Origin: Picosynechococcus sp. PCC 7117
GTDB lineage: Bacteria; Cyanobacteriota; Cyanobacteriia; Cyanobacteriales; MRBY01
Reading direction: 5' to 3'
NCBI RefSeq assembly: GCF_001693275.1
Contig: NZ_CP016477.1
Location: forward strand, 2,666,001-2,730,000
DNA: 64,000 nt
The position numbers and the translations under genes are program-made. The number at the start of each line of letters is the position of its first letter. Position 1 is the first letter of the stretch. Of this stretch, positions 56,772 to 64,000 are shown piece after piece. Under the pieces are notes generated by a model. It did no database searches, was not told the origin of the DNA, and saw only the letters and a program-made list of their open reading frames with translations.

Positions 56772-57131
56772 CTAGGAAGGATCTTCACCAATAGTGAATT
56801 CAACAACTTCTCCTTCATCATCGAAGGGGTTTAGCTCGTTAAGTTCGATAAATACGGAGGTTTCAGAATTACCGATAGCATAACCTTGGGTAATGACAAT
56901 GTCGGGACCAAAAGGAATTTGCACAGCAGCAGCACCGGTTGCAGCAGCAGCGTAGCCGTCACCAAAAGCAACGGAGCCAGAGAAGCCAGTTTGATCAGTG
57001 CCAAAACCACCGACAACTTCCTGATCTACAAAGGAAACGGAAGCAGCGAATTCAGCTTTTGCGGAAGAGGCAAAACCGAGAGAAAGAGCAGCAGCACCAG
57101 CGGCAACAGCAGCGATTTTTACAAAGTTCAT
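56772..57131 (-). CDS. Small Ala/Gly-rich secreted protein, unknown
   Basis: This protein of about 119 residues has a classic signal peptide: MNFVKIAAVAAGAAALSLGFASSAKA, with cleavage expected after residue 26. The mature part is acidic and rich in Ala, Gly, Val and Phe (VSFVDQEVVGGFGTDQTGF), with no Cys. It ends with an acidic stretch (NPFDDEGEVVEFTIGEDPS). I start at ATG 57129-57131, which has GGAGA eight bases before it, rather than eight codons upstream. The function is not known; it may be a periplasmic or secreted structural protein. Confidence 0.65.
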   Translation of the reverse strand: MNFVKIAAVAAGAAALSLGFASSAKAEFAASVSFVDQEVVGGFGTDQTGFSGSVAFGDGYAAAATGAAAVQIPFGPDIVITQGYAIGNSETSVFIELNELNPFDDEGEVVEFTIGEDPS

Positions 57132-57488
57132 TTTTGTTTCTCCAATAATCAAAATTTTGAATGTGTAATTGGATGGAGCTTATACTTAATATATAGCCCC
57201 TTACTCTAGTAAATATACCCCACTTCCCCAAAAAAACGATCATTCTTTATAAGAAATTTACGTTTAATTGTTGTGAGTAATTAATATTTTTTTTGTTAAG
57301 AATCAGTCAAGTTAACAACTACATTGAAAGCTTTTTTTTTTCAAGTATCCCAGGGAATAATCTTTACGTAAGTATAACTTTGACAGCAAGGGCAGTTGGT
57401 TTTCGTGTACTGCTTATGGGTTTGGGTTGTTAATTAGATTGTTTTTGGCCAAAAATAAAGATTGAAGTTTCCATAACACCTTGCATTT
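57132..57488. other. AT-rich spacer with divergent start regions
   Basis: About 357 bases between the small secreted-protein gene and the MscS-like gene. On the minus strand TATATATTAAGTATAAG (around 57180-57197) could supply a -10 element for the secreted protein. A T-tract with short flanking inverted repeats (TTGAAA...TTTCAA) sits near 57325-57345. No gene is visible. Confidence 0.4.
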
Positions 57489-59195
57489 GTGAAAGTTACT
57501 AAATTTTTATATAGTCACTTATTCAAAATTTGGCGATCGCCTTTTTTCCTTTTTCTCTCCTCCTGCCTGCTGGTGATCAGCCTCAGCCTTGGATTGCAGC
57601 AACCAGCGGGAGCAATTTTTGGTCTACCCTTACCGGAAGCAGATCTAGGGGAGGTGTTGCCGAACAATGGTCAGGAGCTAATCGTCGATCGGTGTGTGTA
57701 TTTGGATGGCCACTGTATTTTTAAGGTGGCGGCTCCCCGTTCGGAACTTTCGACACGGCTAAACTATATCCAAACCCAGCTCAACCGAATTAAACGGGTG
57801 TATGACGCGGAAAATGCCCCAAACATTCAAGTGATACCTGTTGGATCTGAGGGGGAAGCGAACGGTGATCTAGAAAACAATATTCAAATCCAGGTGGGAG
57901 ATGATGAATCCATCCGCTTGATGACCGTGACCCGCTGGGACGCACAACTGAGTGGCGAAGATATTGAAGGACGCACCGAGCAGATTATTGGTCAGATTGA
58001 AAGTGCCTTAGACCGGGCTCAGTTTGAACGAACGGACACATTTTTAAAACAGCGGGTGGCGATCGCCATTGGTGTTGCCGTGGTGGCCTTAATCCTAGAA
58101 ATTTTCGGGCGGCGCTGGCAGCGTAAACTCCACAAACAACAGGAGCGGGAAGCAGAATTTCCCCAAGGCAATACGACCCTCATTTCAATTCAACTGAGCC
58201 AACGGCAAAGCAACAACCTCCGGGAAGTCAAAGTTCGTTTGAGCCAACTGCTTCAGGGAGGCGCGATTACCGCAGCCATTTTTATTAACTTGGGCTTATT
58301 TCCCCAAACGCGGATCGCCCAGGTTTGGCTGTTGGGCATTTTTAGATATCCTCTTTGGCTCGCCTTGATTGCCCTAGTGAGTTACTTACTAATCCGGCTG
58401 AGTTATGCGTTGATTGCCAAATTTAACCAACTCCTGGCCGATGGTGCCCTCGAAGCGTTTACATTCATCACCCAAGAGTCGAACCAGCGGCTAGAACTGC
58501 GGGTACAAACCTTTTCCCAGGTGATGCGCAGCGTCGTCACCCTGATTATTTTAGTGATTGCCCTGCTGGTCTTTTTTTGGTCGATTAATATCAATATCGC
58601 GCCTCTCCTTGCTGGGGCTGGGATCATTGGTTTGGCGGTGTCCTTTGCAGCTCAAAATTTACTCAAGGATATTATCAATGGTTTTTCGATTATCCTCGAA
58701 GACCAATATGCCGTTGGTGATGTGATTAATGTGGGCTCGGTGACGGGTTTAGTTGAAAATATCAACCTGCGCATTACCCAAATTCGGGATGCAGAAGGCC
58801 GCTTGATTACGATTCCCAATGGAGAAGTGCGGATCGTCGCTAACCTTTCAAATCAATGGTCACGGGCCGATCTTAATATTCCGGTGCCCTACGAAACAGA
58901 TGTCGATTTTGCCCTCAAGGTGTTGGGGGAAGTGGCCGAACAAATGTATACGGATCGAGATTGGCGATCGCGCATTATTGAAGCGCCCTTAGTCCTGGGG
59001 GTGGATAATTTCAATGAGCGGGGTATGGTGATCAAGCTGTGGATCAAAACTTTGCCCCTCAAACAGTGGGAAGTGTCACGGGAATTCCGGCGACGGGTCA
59101 AAATTGCCTTTGAAAAAGCGGGAATCATTATTCCTGTCTTCCAGAGTGATGTGTGGCTCCACGGTACAGATCAACCCTTAGAGCCTCCCCATTAA
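57489..59195 (+). CDS. MscS-like channel with periplasmic N-terminal domain
   Basis: This 568-residue protein begins at GTG 57489 with a hydrophobic signal/anchor (about 15-40). A soluble, probably periplasmic domain of about 150 residues with two Cys (VDRCVYLDGHCIFK) follows. Helices near 190-210, 265-300 and 350-375 come next, and then the MscS pore helix APLLAGAGIIGLAVSFAAQNLLKDIINGFSIILEDQYAVGDVI. The beta-domain GLVENINLRITQIRDAEGRLITIPNGEVRIV is typical. It belongs with the larger YbdG/YkuT-type MscS-like channels, so gating by tension is expected but not certain. Confidence 0.9.
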   Translation: MKVTKFLYSHLFKIWRSPFFLFLSSCLLVISLSLGLQQPAGAIFGLPLPEADLGEVLPNNGQELIVDRCVYLDGHCIFKVAAPRSELSTRLNYIQTQLNRIKRVYDAENAPNIQVIPVGSEGEANGDLENNIQIQVGDDESIRLMTVTRWDAQLSGEDIEGRTEQIIGQIESALDRAQFERTDTFLKQRVAIAIGVAVVALILEIFGRRWQRKLHKQQEREAEFPQGNTTLISIQLSQRQSNNLREVKVRLSQLLQGGAITAAIFINLGLFPQTRIAQVWLLGIFRYPLWLALIALVSYLLIRLSYALIAKFNQLLADGALEAFTFITQESNQRLELRVQTFSQVMRSVVTLIILVIALLVFFWSININIAPLLAGAGIIGLAVSFAAQNLLKDIINGFSIILEDQYAVGDVINVGSVTGLVENINLRITQIRDAEGRLITIPNGEVRIVANLSNQWSRADLNIPVPYETDVDFALKVLGEVAEQMYTDRDWRSRIIEAPLVLGVDNFNERGMVIKLWIKTLPLKQWEVSREFRRRVKIAFEKAGIIIPVFQSDVWLHGTDQPLEPPH

Positions 59196-59267
59196 GGGCG
59201 ATCGCCTTGCTCAATTCATTTTCTATAATTGAGATAAATACTTATTCCTTTTCCTTATCCAAAAAAA

Positions 59268-59537
59268 ATGGAAATCGCCTTTCCACCGGAAATTCAAGCT
59301 TTTGTACAACGTCAAGTTCAGGCCGGAAAATACGTGAACCAATCCGCCTTAATCGTTGCGGCAGTGCAGTTACTACAACAACAGGAAGATCTTTATCAAG
59401 GTCGCCTGTTGGAATTACAACGGGAAGCACTGATTGGTTGGGATGCTCTGCAACAGGGTGAGGTGATGGACGGAGCAACTGCCCTTAATGAAATCCGACA
59501 TCACATACATGAGCAGTACCGCCACCCAGAAGTATGA
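59268..59537 (+). CDS. parD: ParD-like antitoxin
   Basis: This 89-residue ribbon-helix-helix antitoxin neutralises its partner toxin and usually represses the operon. The DNA-binding N-terminus is IAFPPEIQAFVQRQVQAGKYVNQSALIVAAVQLL. The C-terminal half (LLELQREALIGWDALQQGEVMDGATALNEI) is the helical toxin-binding part. Its end overlaps the next gene's ATG by four bases (ATGA). Confidence 0.88.
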   Translation: MEIAFPPEIQAFVQRQVQAGKYVNQSALIVAAVQLLQQQEDLYQGRLLELQREALIGWDALQQGEVMDGATALNEIRHHIHEQYRHPEV

Positions 59538-59833
59538 CCGCAAGATTTCGGCTCACCAAGCCTGCCCTGAAAGATATTGAGCAAATTGCTGATTACATCG
59601 CTCGGACTGGAGGAGTCGCCCAGGCAGATCTATTTTTGGACGAATTAAACCAGAAATTAGTAAAAGTTGCTCAATTTCCGAAACTTGGCCGCCAAAGAGA
59701 TGAAATTTTGCCCAGTGTACGCAGTTTGTCCCTCAAAACCTATTTGATTCTCTACTTACCAACACAGAACGGCATTGATATCTTGCGAGTTGTGAGTGGT
59801 TACCGCGATCTCACTCATCTATTTGAAAATTAG
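59534..59833 (+). CDS. parE: ParE/RelE-superfamily toxin
   Basis: This 99-residue protein starts MTARFRLTKPALKDIEQIADYIAR, typical of ParE, and ends with the VRSLSLKTYLILYLPTQNGIDILRVVSGYRDL strand set. ParE toxins inhibit DNA gyrase, while RelE relatives cleave mRNA; the length and N-terminus favour ParE. It follows parD with a 4-base overlap, the normal antitoxin-toxin order. Confidence 0.88.
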   Translation: MTARFRLTKPALKDIEQIADYIARTGGVAQADLFLDELNQKLVKVAQFPKLGRQRDEILPSVRSLSLKTYLILYLPTQNGIDILRVVSGYRDLTHLFEN

Positions 59834-59914
59834 GGCGATCGCCTTCCCTTTAAATCGGTACCAGTTTCATCGTCCGAAATGACTATAATGTAACCCTTGC
59901 AGTATTTCTGATGG

Positions 59915-62320
59915 TTGTCCTTGACTGAGATCCAAGCCGAAACCCTTAAACTTCTCGAATGGCAACGCCTATGCCAACATTTATCTACTTTTGCCGCAAC
60001 AAAGTTAGGGGCGATCGCCGCGCAGCATTTGGTTTTTCCCCAGAGCCAAGCAGACAGTGAGATTCTCCTCGCTCAAACCGTCGAAATGCAGGCCTTGGAT
60101 GAAGCAGTGGACAACGGCGTTTCCTTTGAGGGGATTGGCGACATTAGTGATGCTTTGGAACGGGCCACCGTGGGCGGGCTGATCACTGGCAAAGATTTAT
60201 TGCTCATTGCCACCACCCTGGCCGGAGTGCGTCGTTTGCGGCGCTTGGTGGAAAATGCGGAACTAGAACTCCCCCAACTGACGCGCCTGGTAGAGCAGGT
60301 GCGCACCTACCCGGAATTAGAACAAGATATTCACCATTGCATCGATGACCGGGGAGATGTTACAGACCGAGCCAGCCCGAAGCTCGAAGGAATTCGCGTT
60401 AAAATTAAAGGGGCCAGGGAGCAGATTTACCAAACCTTGCAGCGGATCATGCAGCGGCACAGTGGCTCGATCCAGGAAGCGGTCATTACCCAACGGGGCG
60501 ATCGCTTTGTGTTGCCCGTTAAGGCAGGGCAAAAGGAACAAATTCCTGGCATCGTCCACGATATTTCTAGCACGGGCTCGACCCTTTACATCGAACCCAA
60601 GGGGATTGTGGAGCTGGGTAATCGCCTCCGCCAGGCCGTGAAACAAGAGGAGCGGGAAATTGAAATTGTCCTGCGTCAGCTCACCGAAAAAGTGGCCGAG
60701 GTAGTCGAGGATCTCGAAAAACTCCTGGCGATCGCCACCACCCTCGATCTCGCCATGACCCGTGCCCGTTACAGCCTTTGGCTCGATGGGCACCCGCCTA
60801 AATTTATTGCCTCTGATCAACCGACGGTATTGCGGCAGTTGCGCCATCCTTTGCTGGTGTGGCAAGAGAAACAAGAAGAAAGCCTGGAAGTGATGCCGAT
60901 CAATGTGCAAATTCGCCCAGAAATCCGCGTCGTGGCGATCACGGGCCCCAATACTGGCGGCAAAACTGTCACCTTAAAGACTCTGGGAATGGCCGCGCTC
61001 ATGGCGAAAGTGGGCCTTTTTATCCCGGCGATCGCCCCGGTGGAAATCCCTTGGTTTGACCAGGTTTTAGCTGATATCGGCGATGAACAATCCCTCCAGC
61101 AGAGTTTATCGACTTTTTCTGGCCATATTCGCCGTGTAGGTCGGATTATTGAAGCTTTAGACCAGGAGAGTCAGAATAATCTTGTGCTCCTCGATGAGGT
61201 GGGGGCCGGCACCGATCCCACCGAAGGCAGCGCCCTGGCGATCGCCCTGTTGAAATATTTGGCAGACCAGACCCAGCTCACGGTGGCCACCACCCACTAC
61301 GGGGAACTGAAGGCCCTAAAGTACGAGGATGAGCGCTTTGAAAATGCCTCGGTCGAATTTGATGAATATTCCCTGCGGCCCACCTACAAGTTGCTCTGGG
61401 GGATTCCGGGACGTTCCAATGCCTTGGCGATCGCCCAGCGTTTGGGCCTAGATGCGGAGATTGTGGAAACAGCCCAGGATCTGTTGGGGAATACTAATAC
61501 CAATGTCAACGAGGTGATCGCCGCCCTCGAAGCCCAGCGCCGGGAACAGGAACAAAAAGCCAAGGAAGCCGAAGCTCTCCTCAAACAGACCGAACGGTTC
61601 TATACGGAAGTTTCCAGTAAAGCCGCCGATCTCCAACGCCGGGAAGCTGAACTCAAACTCGCCCAAGACCAACAGGTACAAGCGGCGATCGCCGAAGCTA
61701 AAGCCGAGATTGCCCAGGTAATTCGCACCTTACAAAAGGGCCAACCCACCGCCCAAAAAGCCCAGGTTGCCACCGAAGCCCTGGGGGACATTGCCGCCAG
61801 CAAAATGAGTCAACCCAAACGGAAAAAACCGGGTTATCAACCGCAATTGGGGGAAAAAATTCGCATTTCTAAGCTGGGACAAACCGCCGAGGTCATTGAA
61901 CTAGACCCTGACAATAAAACCCTCGTCGCCCGTTTTGGGGTGATGAAAATGTCCCTCGATTGGACAGAAATTGAATCGCTCCAGGGCCAGAAAGTCGAGG
62001 CAGAGCCCAAGCCAAAAACCCCGAAAAAACAAGCGCCACCCAAAGCAAAAACACCTGAGACCGTGACGGTGCGCACCACCCGCAATACCATCGATATCCG
62101 GGGACAACGGATGCACCAAGCAGAAAGTAGCCTCGAACAGGCGATCGCCAATGCCACTGCTGCGGGTTCCCAGGTCATTTGGATTATCCACGGCAAAGGT
62201 ACCGGCAAGCTCCGGGAAGGCGTCCATGAATTTTTGAAATACCATCCCCAAATTCAGCGCTACGAACTCGCCGATCAAAAAGAAGGGGGGGCTGGCGTCA
62301 CCCTGGCCTATTTTTCCTAA
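59915..62320 (+). CDS. mutS2: Endonuclease MutS2
   Basis: This 801-residue MutS2 protein is not a mismatch-repair MutS. It suppresses homologous recombination, and in Bacillus it also acts on collided ribosomes. The ATPase has Walker A GPNTGGKTVTLKT and Walker B LVLLDEVGAGTDPTEGSAL. A coiled-coil clamp and a KOW-like linker precede the C-terminal Smr nuclease domain (about 715-801), with DIRGQRMHQAE and IIHGKGTGKLREGVHEFL. The protein is full length. Start is TTG 59915 or TTG 59921. Confidence 0.95.
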   Translation: MSLTEIQAETLKLLEWQRLCQHLSTFAATKLGAIAAQHLVFPQSQADSEILLAQTVEMQALDEAVDNGVSFEGIGDISDALERATVGGLITGKDLLLIATTLAGVRRLRRLVENAELELPQLTRLVEQVRTYPELEQDIHHCIDDRGDVTDRASPKLEGIRVKIKGAREQIYQTLQRIMQRHSGSIQEAVITQRGDRFVLPVKAGQKEQIPGIVHDISSTGSTLYIEPKGIVELGNRLRQAVKQEEREIEIVLRQLTEKVAEVVEDLEKLLAIATTLDLAMTRARYSLWLDGHPPKFIASDQPTVLRQLRHPLLVWQEKQEESLEVMPINVQIRPEIRVVAITGPNTGGKTVTLKTLGMAALMAKVGLFIPAIAPVEIPWFDQVLADIGDEQSLQQSLSTFSGHIRRVGRIIEALDQESQNNLVLLDEVGAGTDPTEGSALAIALLKYLADQTQLTVATTHYGELKALKYEDERFENASVEFDEYSLRPTYKLLWGIPGRSNALAIAQRLGLDAEIVETAQDLLGNTNTNVNEVIAALEAQRREQEQKAKEAEALLKQTERFYTEVSSKAADLQRREAELKLAQDQQVQAAIAEAKAEIAQVIRTLQKGQPTAQKAQVATEALGDIAASKMSQPKRKKPGYQPQLGEKIRISKLGQTAEVIELDPDNKTLVARFGVMKMSLDWTEIESLQGQKVEAEPKPKTPKKQAPPKAKTPETVTVRTTRNTIDIRGQRMHQAESSLEQAIANATAAGSQVIWIIHGKGTGKLREGVHEFLKYHPQIQRYELADQKEGGAGVTLAYFS

Positions 62321-62392
62321 GAAGGCCGCATACTACAATATTTCCCTGGGAATCCTTTTGTACCAGAACACCACTCTAGCCCCAGGGACTCA

Positions 62393-62851
62393 ATGCTCAA
62401 GCTCTTTAAACGCTACGAAAAATTAATGATTCAAATCTTGCTGGCGATGATGGCGATCGCCATTGGCTTAGCGACCCTGGATTTTGGCTGGTTCCTGTTC
62501 CAAAGTATTGCCGCCCCCCCAATACTGTTGTTAAACGCTGACCAACTGCTAGAAGTTTTTAGTCTCTTTATGCTGATCATTATCGGCATCGAACTTTTAG
62601 AGAGCATTATCAACACCTATCTTTCTAAGGGACGCCCCCATTTTGAGGTGGTTTTATCCGTCGCCATTATTGCGATCGCCCGGAAGGTAATTATCCTAGA
62701 CATCAAAACCACCGATAGCGTGAGTTTATTCGGCATTGCCGCAATTATTCTTTCCCTGACGGTGGGCTATTACTTCATGAAGCAAAGCCACCCCGAAGAT
62801 GGGTATTCCCCCGACCTAGATCCGACCAAAGACCAAAAACCGCCCCAGTAG
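62393..62851 (+). CDS. PsiE-like phosphate-starvation-inducible membrane protein
   Basis: This 152-residue protein of the PsiE (phosphate-starvation-inducible) family has four hydrophobic helices (about 13-35, 50-70, 88-105 and 112-130). Family blocks are LLEVFSLFMLIIIGIELLESI and VVLSVAIIAIARKVIILD. A short hydrophilic tail rich in Asp/Pro/Lys ends it. The physiological role of PsiE is not established; induction by phosphate limitation is known in E. coli only. It follows mutS2 by about 70 bases. Confidence 0.85.
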   Translation: MLKLFKRYEKLMIQILLAMMAIAIGLATLDFGWFLFQSIAAPPILLLNADQLLEVFSLFMLIIIGIELLESIINTYLSKGRPHFEVVLSVAIIAIARKVIILDIKTTDSVSLFGIAAIILSLTVGYYFMKQSHPEDGYSPDLDPTKDQKPPQ

Positions 62852-62927
62852 CGTTCTCAAACATTGAACACGGAGCGGTAATTGACGCTATTTAGAGATT
62901 TCACTCAAACAAAATTAGCCGGACAAA

Positions 62928-63734
62928 CTATAGACCGTTGGCCTGGAGAGGCGCATCTTCAACCTTGACCCGGTGGGTGGTGAGCACCATGCCATCACTG
63001 CGTACCACCAGGGCCGAGTACCACATATCTCCCGCTTCGGTGGGGGCTTCTACCCGTTTAAAAATGCCGCCAGCAGGCAGAATATCCAGGTCAAAGGCCT
63101 CCGGATTCGTGTAGGTGCTACTGGTAATCGGTTCTTCGAGGGCACCCCCCAATAAAATTTCTTCTCCCAAGGGATCCTGCACAATCACATCAAAGCCAAA
63201 ATCAGCGGCAGGGGCAACGGTTTCTGGGATCAAGACTTTCAAGGCGGGGGGATTGTCGCCACTGGTGAGGGTTGACGCTTCAGACAAAATATCTTGGCTA
63301 ATCAGTTTGTCCCCTTGGAATGTCTGTTGGGAACGGATTGTACTTTCATAATGAACCCAGCGGCCTGCTTGTTTCTTGAGGCCCCGCACTTGGGTTTCGG
63401 TTTCGGCCACGAGGCGATCGCCTGTTTGTTCCCAATTGAGGAGCTTGGTGTTGTAGCTCAGGCGGGGATATTCTTCCCAGAGTTGGGTTAACAAGTCCTG
63501 GAGATCCGTTTTGGAGAGTCCGTCGCTGTGGGTAAAATTCTCACCATAAAAATTTAAGAGTTGTTCTAATTGTTGGTCATTGGCGGCTTGGTCAATGTCT
63601 ACCAAAAGATCCGTGAGGGAAGCTGGGGCAGTGGCCGGAGTGCGGGCCTCGCTGCGTAAACCAAATCCCAGGGTTAAAACTCCCGTGGCGATCGCCATGC
63701 CAAAAAACCGTTGCCAAGATTGCCAGTAGCCCAT
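62928..63734 (-). CDS. Secreted hypothetical protein with NTF2-like domain
   Basis: This 268-residue protein has a hydrophobic signal segment (about 10-30, FGMAIATGVLTLGFGL). Residues about 38-145 (LLVDIDQAANDQQLEQLLNFYGENFTHSDGLSKTDLQDLLTQLW...) resemble an NTF2-like/SnoaL-type fold. The C-terminal half is beta-rich, with LGEEILLGGALEEP and MVLTTHRVKVED. No catalytic signature is visible. It is likely periplasmic and of unknown function. It is divergent from murG. Confidence 0.6.
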   Translation of the reverse strand: MGYWQSWQRFFGMAIATGVLTLGFGLRSEARTPATAPASLTDLLVDIDQAANDQQLEQLLNFYGENFTHSDGLSKTDLQDLLTQLWEEYPRLSYNTKLLNWEQTGDRLVAETETQVRGLKKQAGRWVHYESTIRSQQTFQGDKLISQDILSEASTLTSGDNPPALKVLIPETVAPAADFGFDVIVQDPLGEEILLGGALEEPITSSTYTNPEAFDLDILPAGGIFKRVEAPTEAGDMWYSALVVRSDGMVLTTHRVKVEDAPLQANGL

Positions 63735-63829
63735 AAATTTTCGATCACTCCTTCAAGCGGACAAGTTCCCATCAGTTGATCAGAACGTGTAATCTATTCT
63801 AGAACCTGAGACGAAAAACGACTGAAATT

Positions 63830-64000
63830 GTGGCAAAGGCAGTGACCCGAATCTTGATGGCGGCCAGTGGCACCGGGGGACATCTCTTTCCGGCCCTGGC
63901 GGTGGCAGAAAAATTAACGGACTGTGAGATTGAATGGTTGGGGGTACGCGATCGCCTCGAAACGGATTTAGTGCCTAATCAATATCGCCGTCACGCGGTC
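63830..64000 (+). CDS. murG: UDP-GlcNAc:undecaprenyl-PP-MurNAc-pentapeptide transferase (N-terminal part, runs off window)
   Basis: MurG makes lipid II for peptidoglycan on the inner face of the plasma membrane. The frame opened by GTG 63830 gives [29 protein letters not shown], with the GTGGH nucleotide-sugar loop of MurG. It continues [16 protein letters not shown]. Only 57 codons lie within the window. Confidence 0.9.
   Translation, partial: MAKAVTRILMAASGTGGHLFPALAVAEKLTDCEIEWLGVRDRLETDLVPNQYRRHAV

Noticed and set aside
1-64000. Frequent GCGATCGC octamers as possible repeats or regulatory sites
   Set aside because: These are HIP1 sites, a genome-wide feature of many cyanobacteria, found inside genes as well as between them.
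1-64000. tRNA, rRNA, CRISPR or riboswitch elements
   Set aside because: I scanned the intergenic stretches by eye and saw no cloverleaf, repeat-spacer or known aptamer pattern; a covariance-model search was not possible.

Overview
The window is cyanobacterial chromosome. The evidence is the NDH-1 subunits ndhH and ndhB, the clock-input protein LdpA, the plastid-shared families Ycf33 and Ycf45, a folate/biopterin transporter, the SmtA/SmtB zinc locus, and very frequent HIP1 octamers (GCGATCGC) inside and between genes. Gene order, moderate G+C and HIP1 density fit a unicellular Synechococcus of the PCC 7002 (Picosynechococcus) type. That placement is inferred from recall, not from a database match.

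Layout. 0-13 kb: gatB start, a Uma2-family nuclease-like gene, aroH-sppA, an EamA exporter, an esterase, ndhH, rnc, a UbiB-like kinase, a small membrane protein, and the topA to GT39 glycosyltransferase operon on the minus strand. 13-17 kb: a decayed IS200/IS605-type element in front of ndhB, then an AT-rich PIN-like nuclease gene cut by one in-frame stop codon. 16.5-31.5 kb: a membrane-tethered 2Fe-2S protein, apt, an isolated dipeptide-type permease, a coiled-coil/zinc-ribbon protein, an HlyD-type adaptor, a TPR protein, a MalK-type ATPase, Ap4A phosphorylase, an M23 peptidase, an FBT transporter, transaldolase, fabD, a double phosphoglycerate-mutase-fold phosphatase, folK and a TPR lipoprotein-like or secreted protein. 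31.5-41 kb: the divergent smtA/smtB metal-resistance locus with two operator palindromes, gmd, a LivH-type permease, ycf33, an ATP-grasp ligase, sdhA, and the overlapping ldpA-ycf45 pair. 41-53 kb: a very large alpha-2-macroglobulin lipoprotein, a degenerate NTPase-like/winged-helix protein coupled to an MscS channel, a GAF histidine kinase and an M16 protease. 53-57.5 kb: an AT-rich, gene-poor stretch with a large predicted outer-membrane protein and a small Ala/Gly-rich secreted protein. 57.5-64 kb: a second MscS-like channel, a ParDE-type toxin-antitoxin pair, mutS2, a PsiE-like protein, a secreted NTF2-like protein and the start of murG.

Most genes are housekeeping genes in short or single-gene units, as is usual in cyanobacteria. 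The parts that stand out are the metallothionein switch with a cysteine-free SmtB, the broken PIN gene, the transposon relic, the NTPase-like/MscS pair, the thioester-less macroglobulin, and the AT-rich envelope-protein region. I found no tRNA, rRNA, CRISPR array or intact insertion sequence. I saw no obvious multi-gene defence or biosynthetic island.
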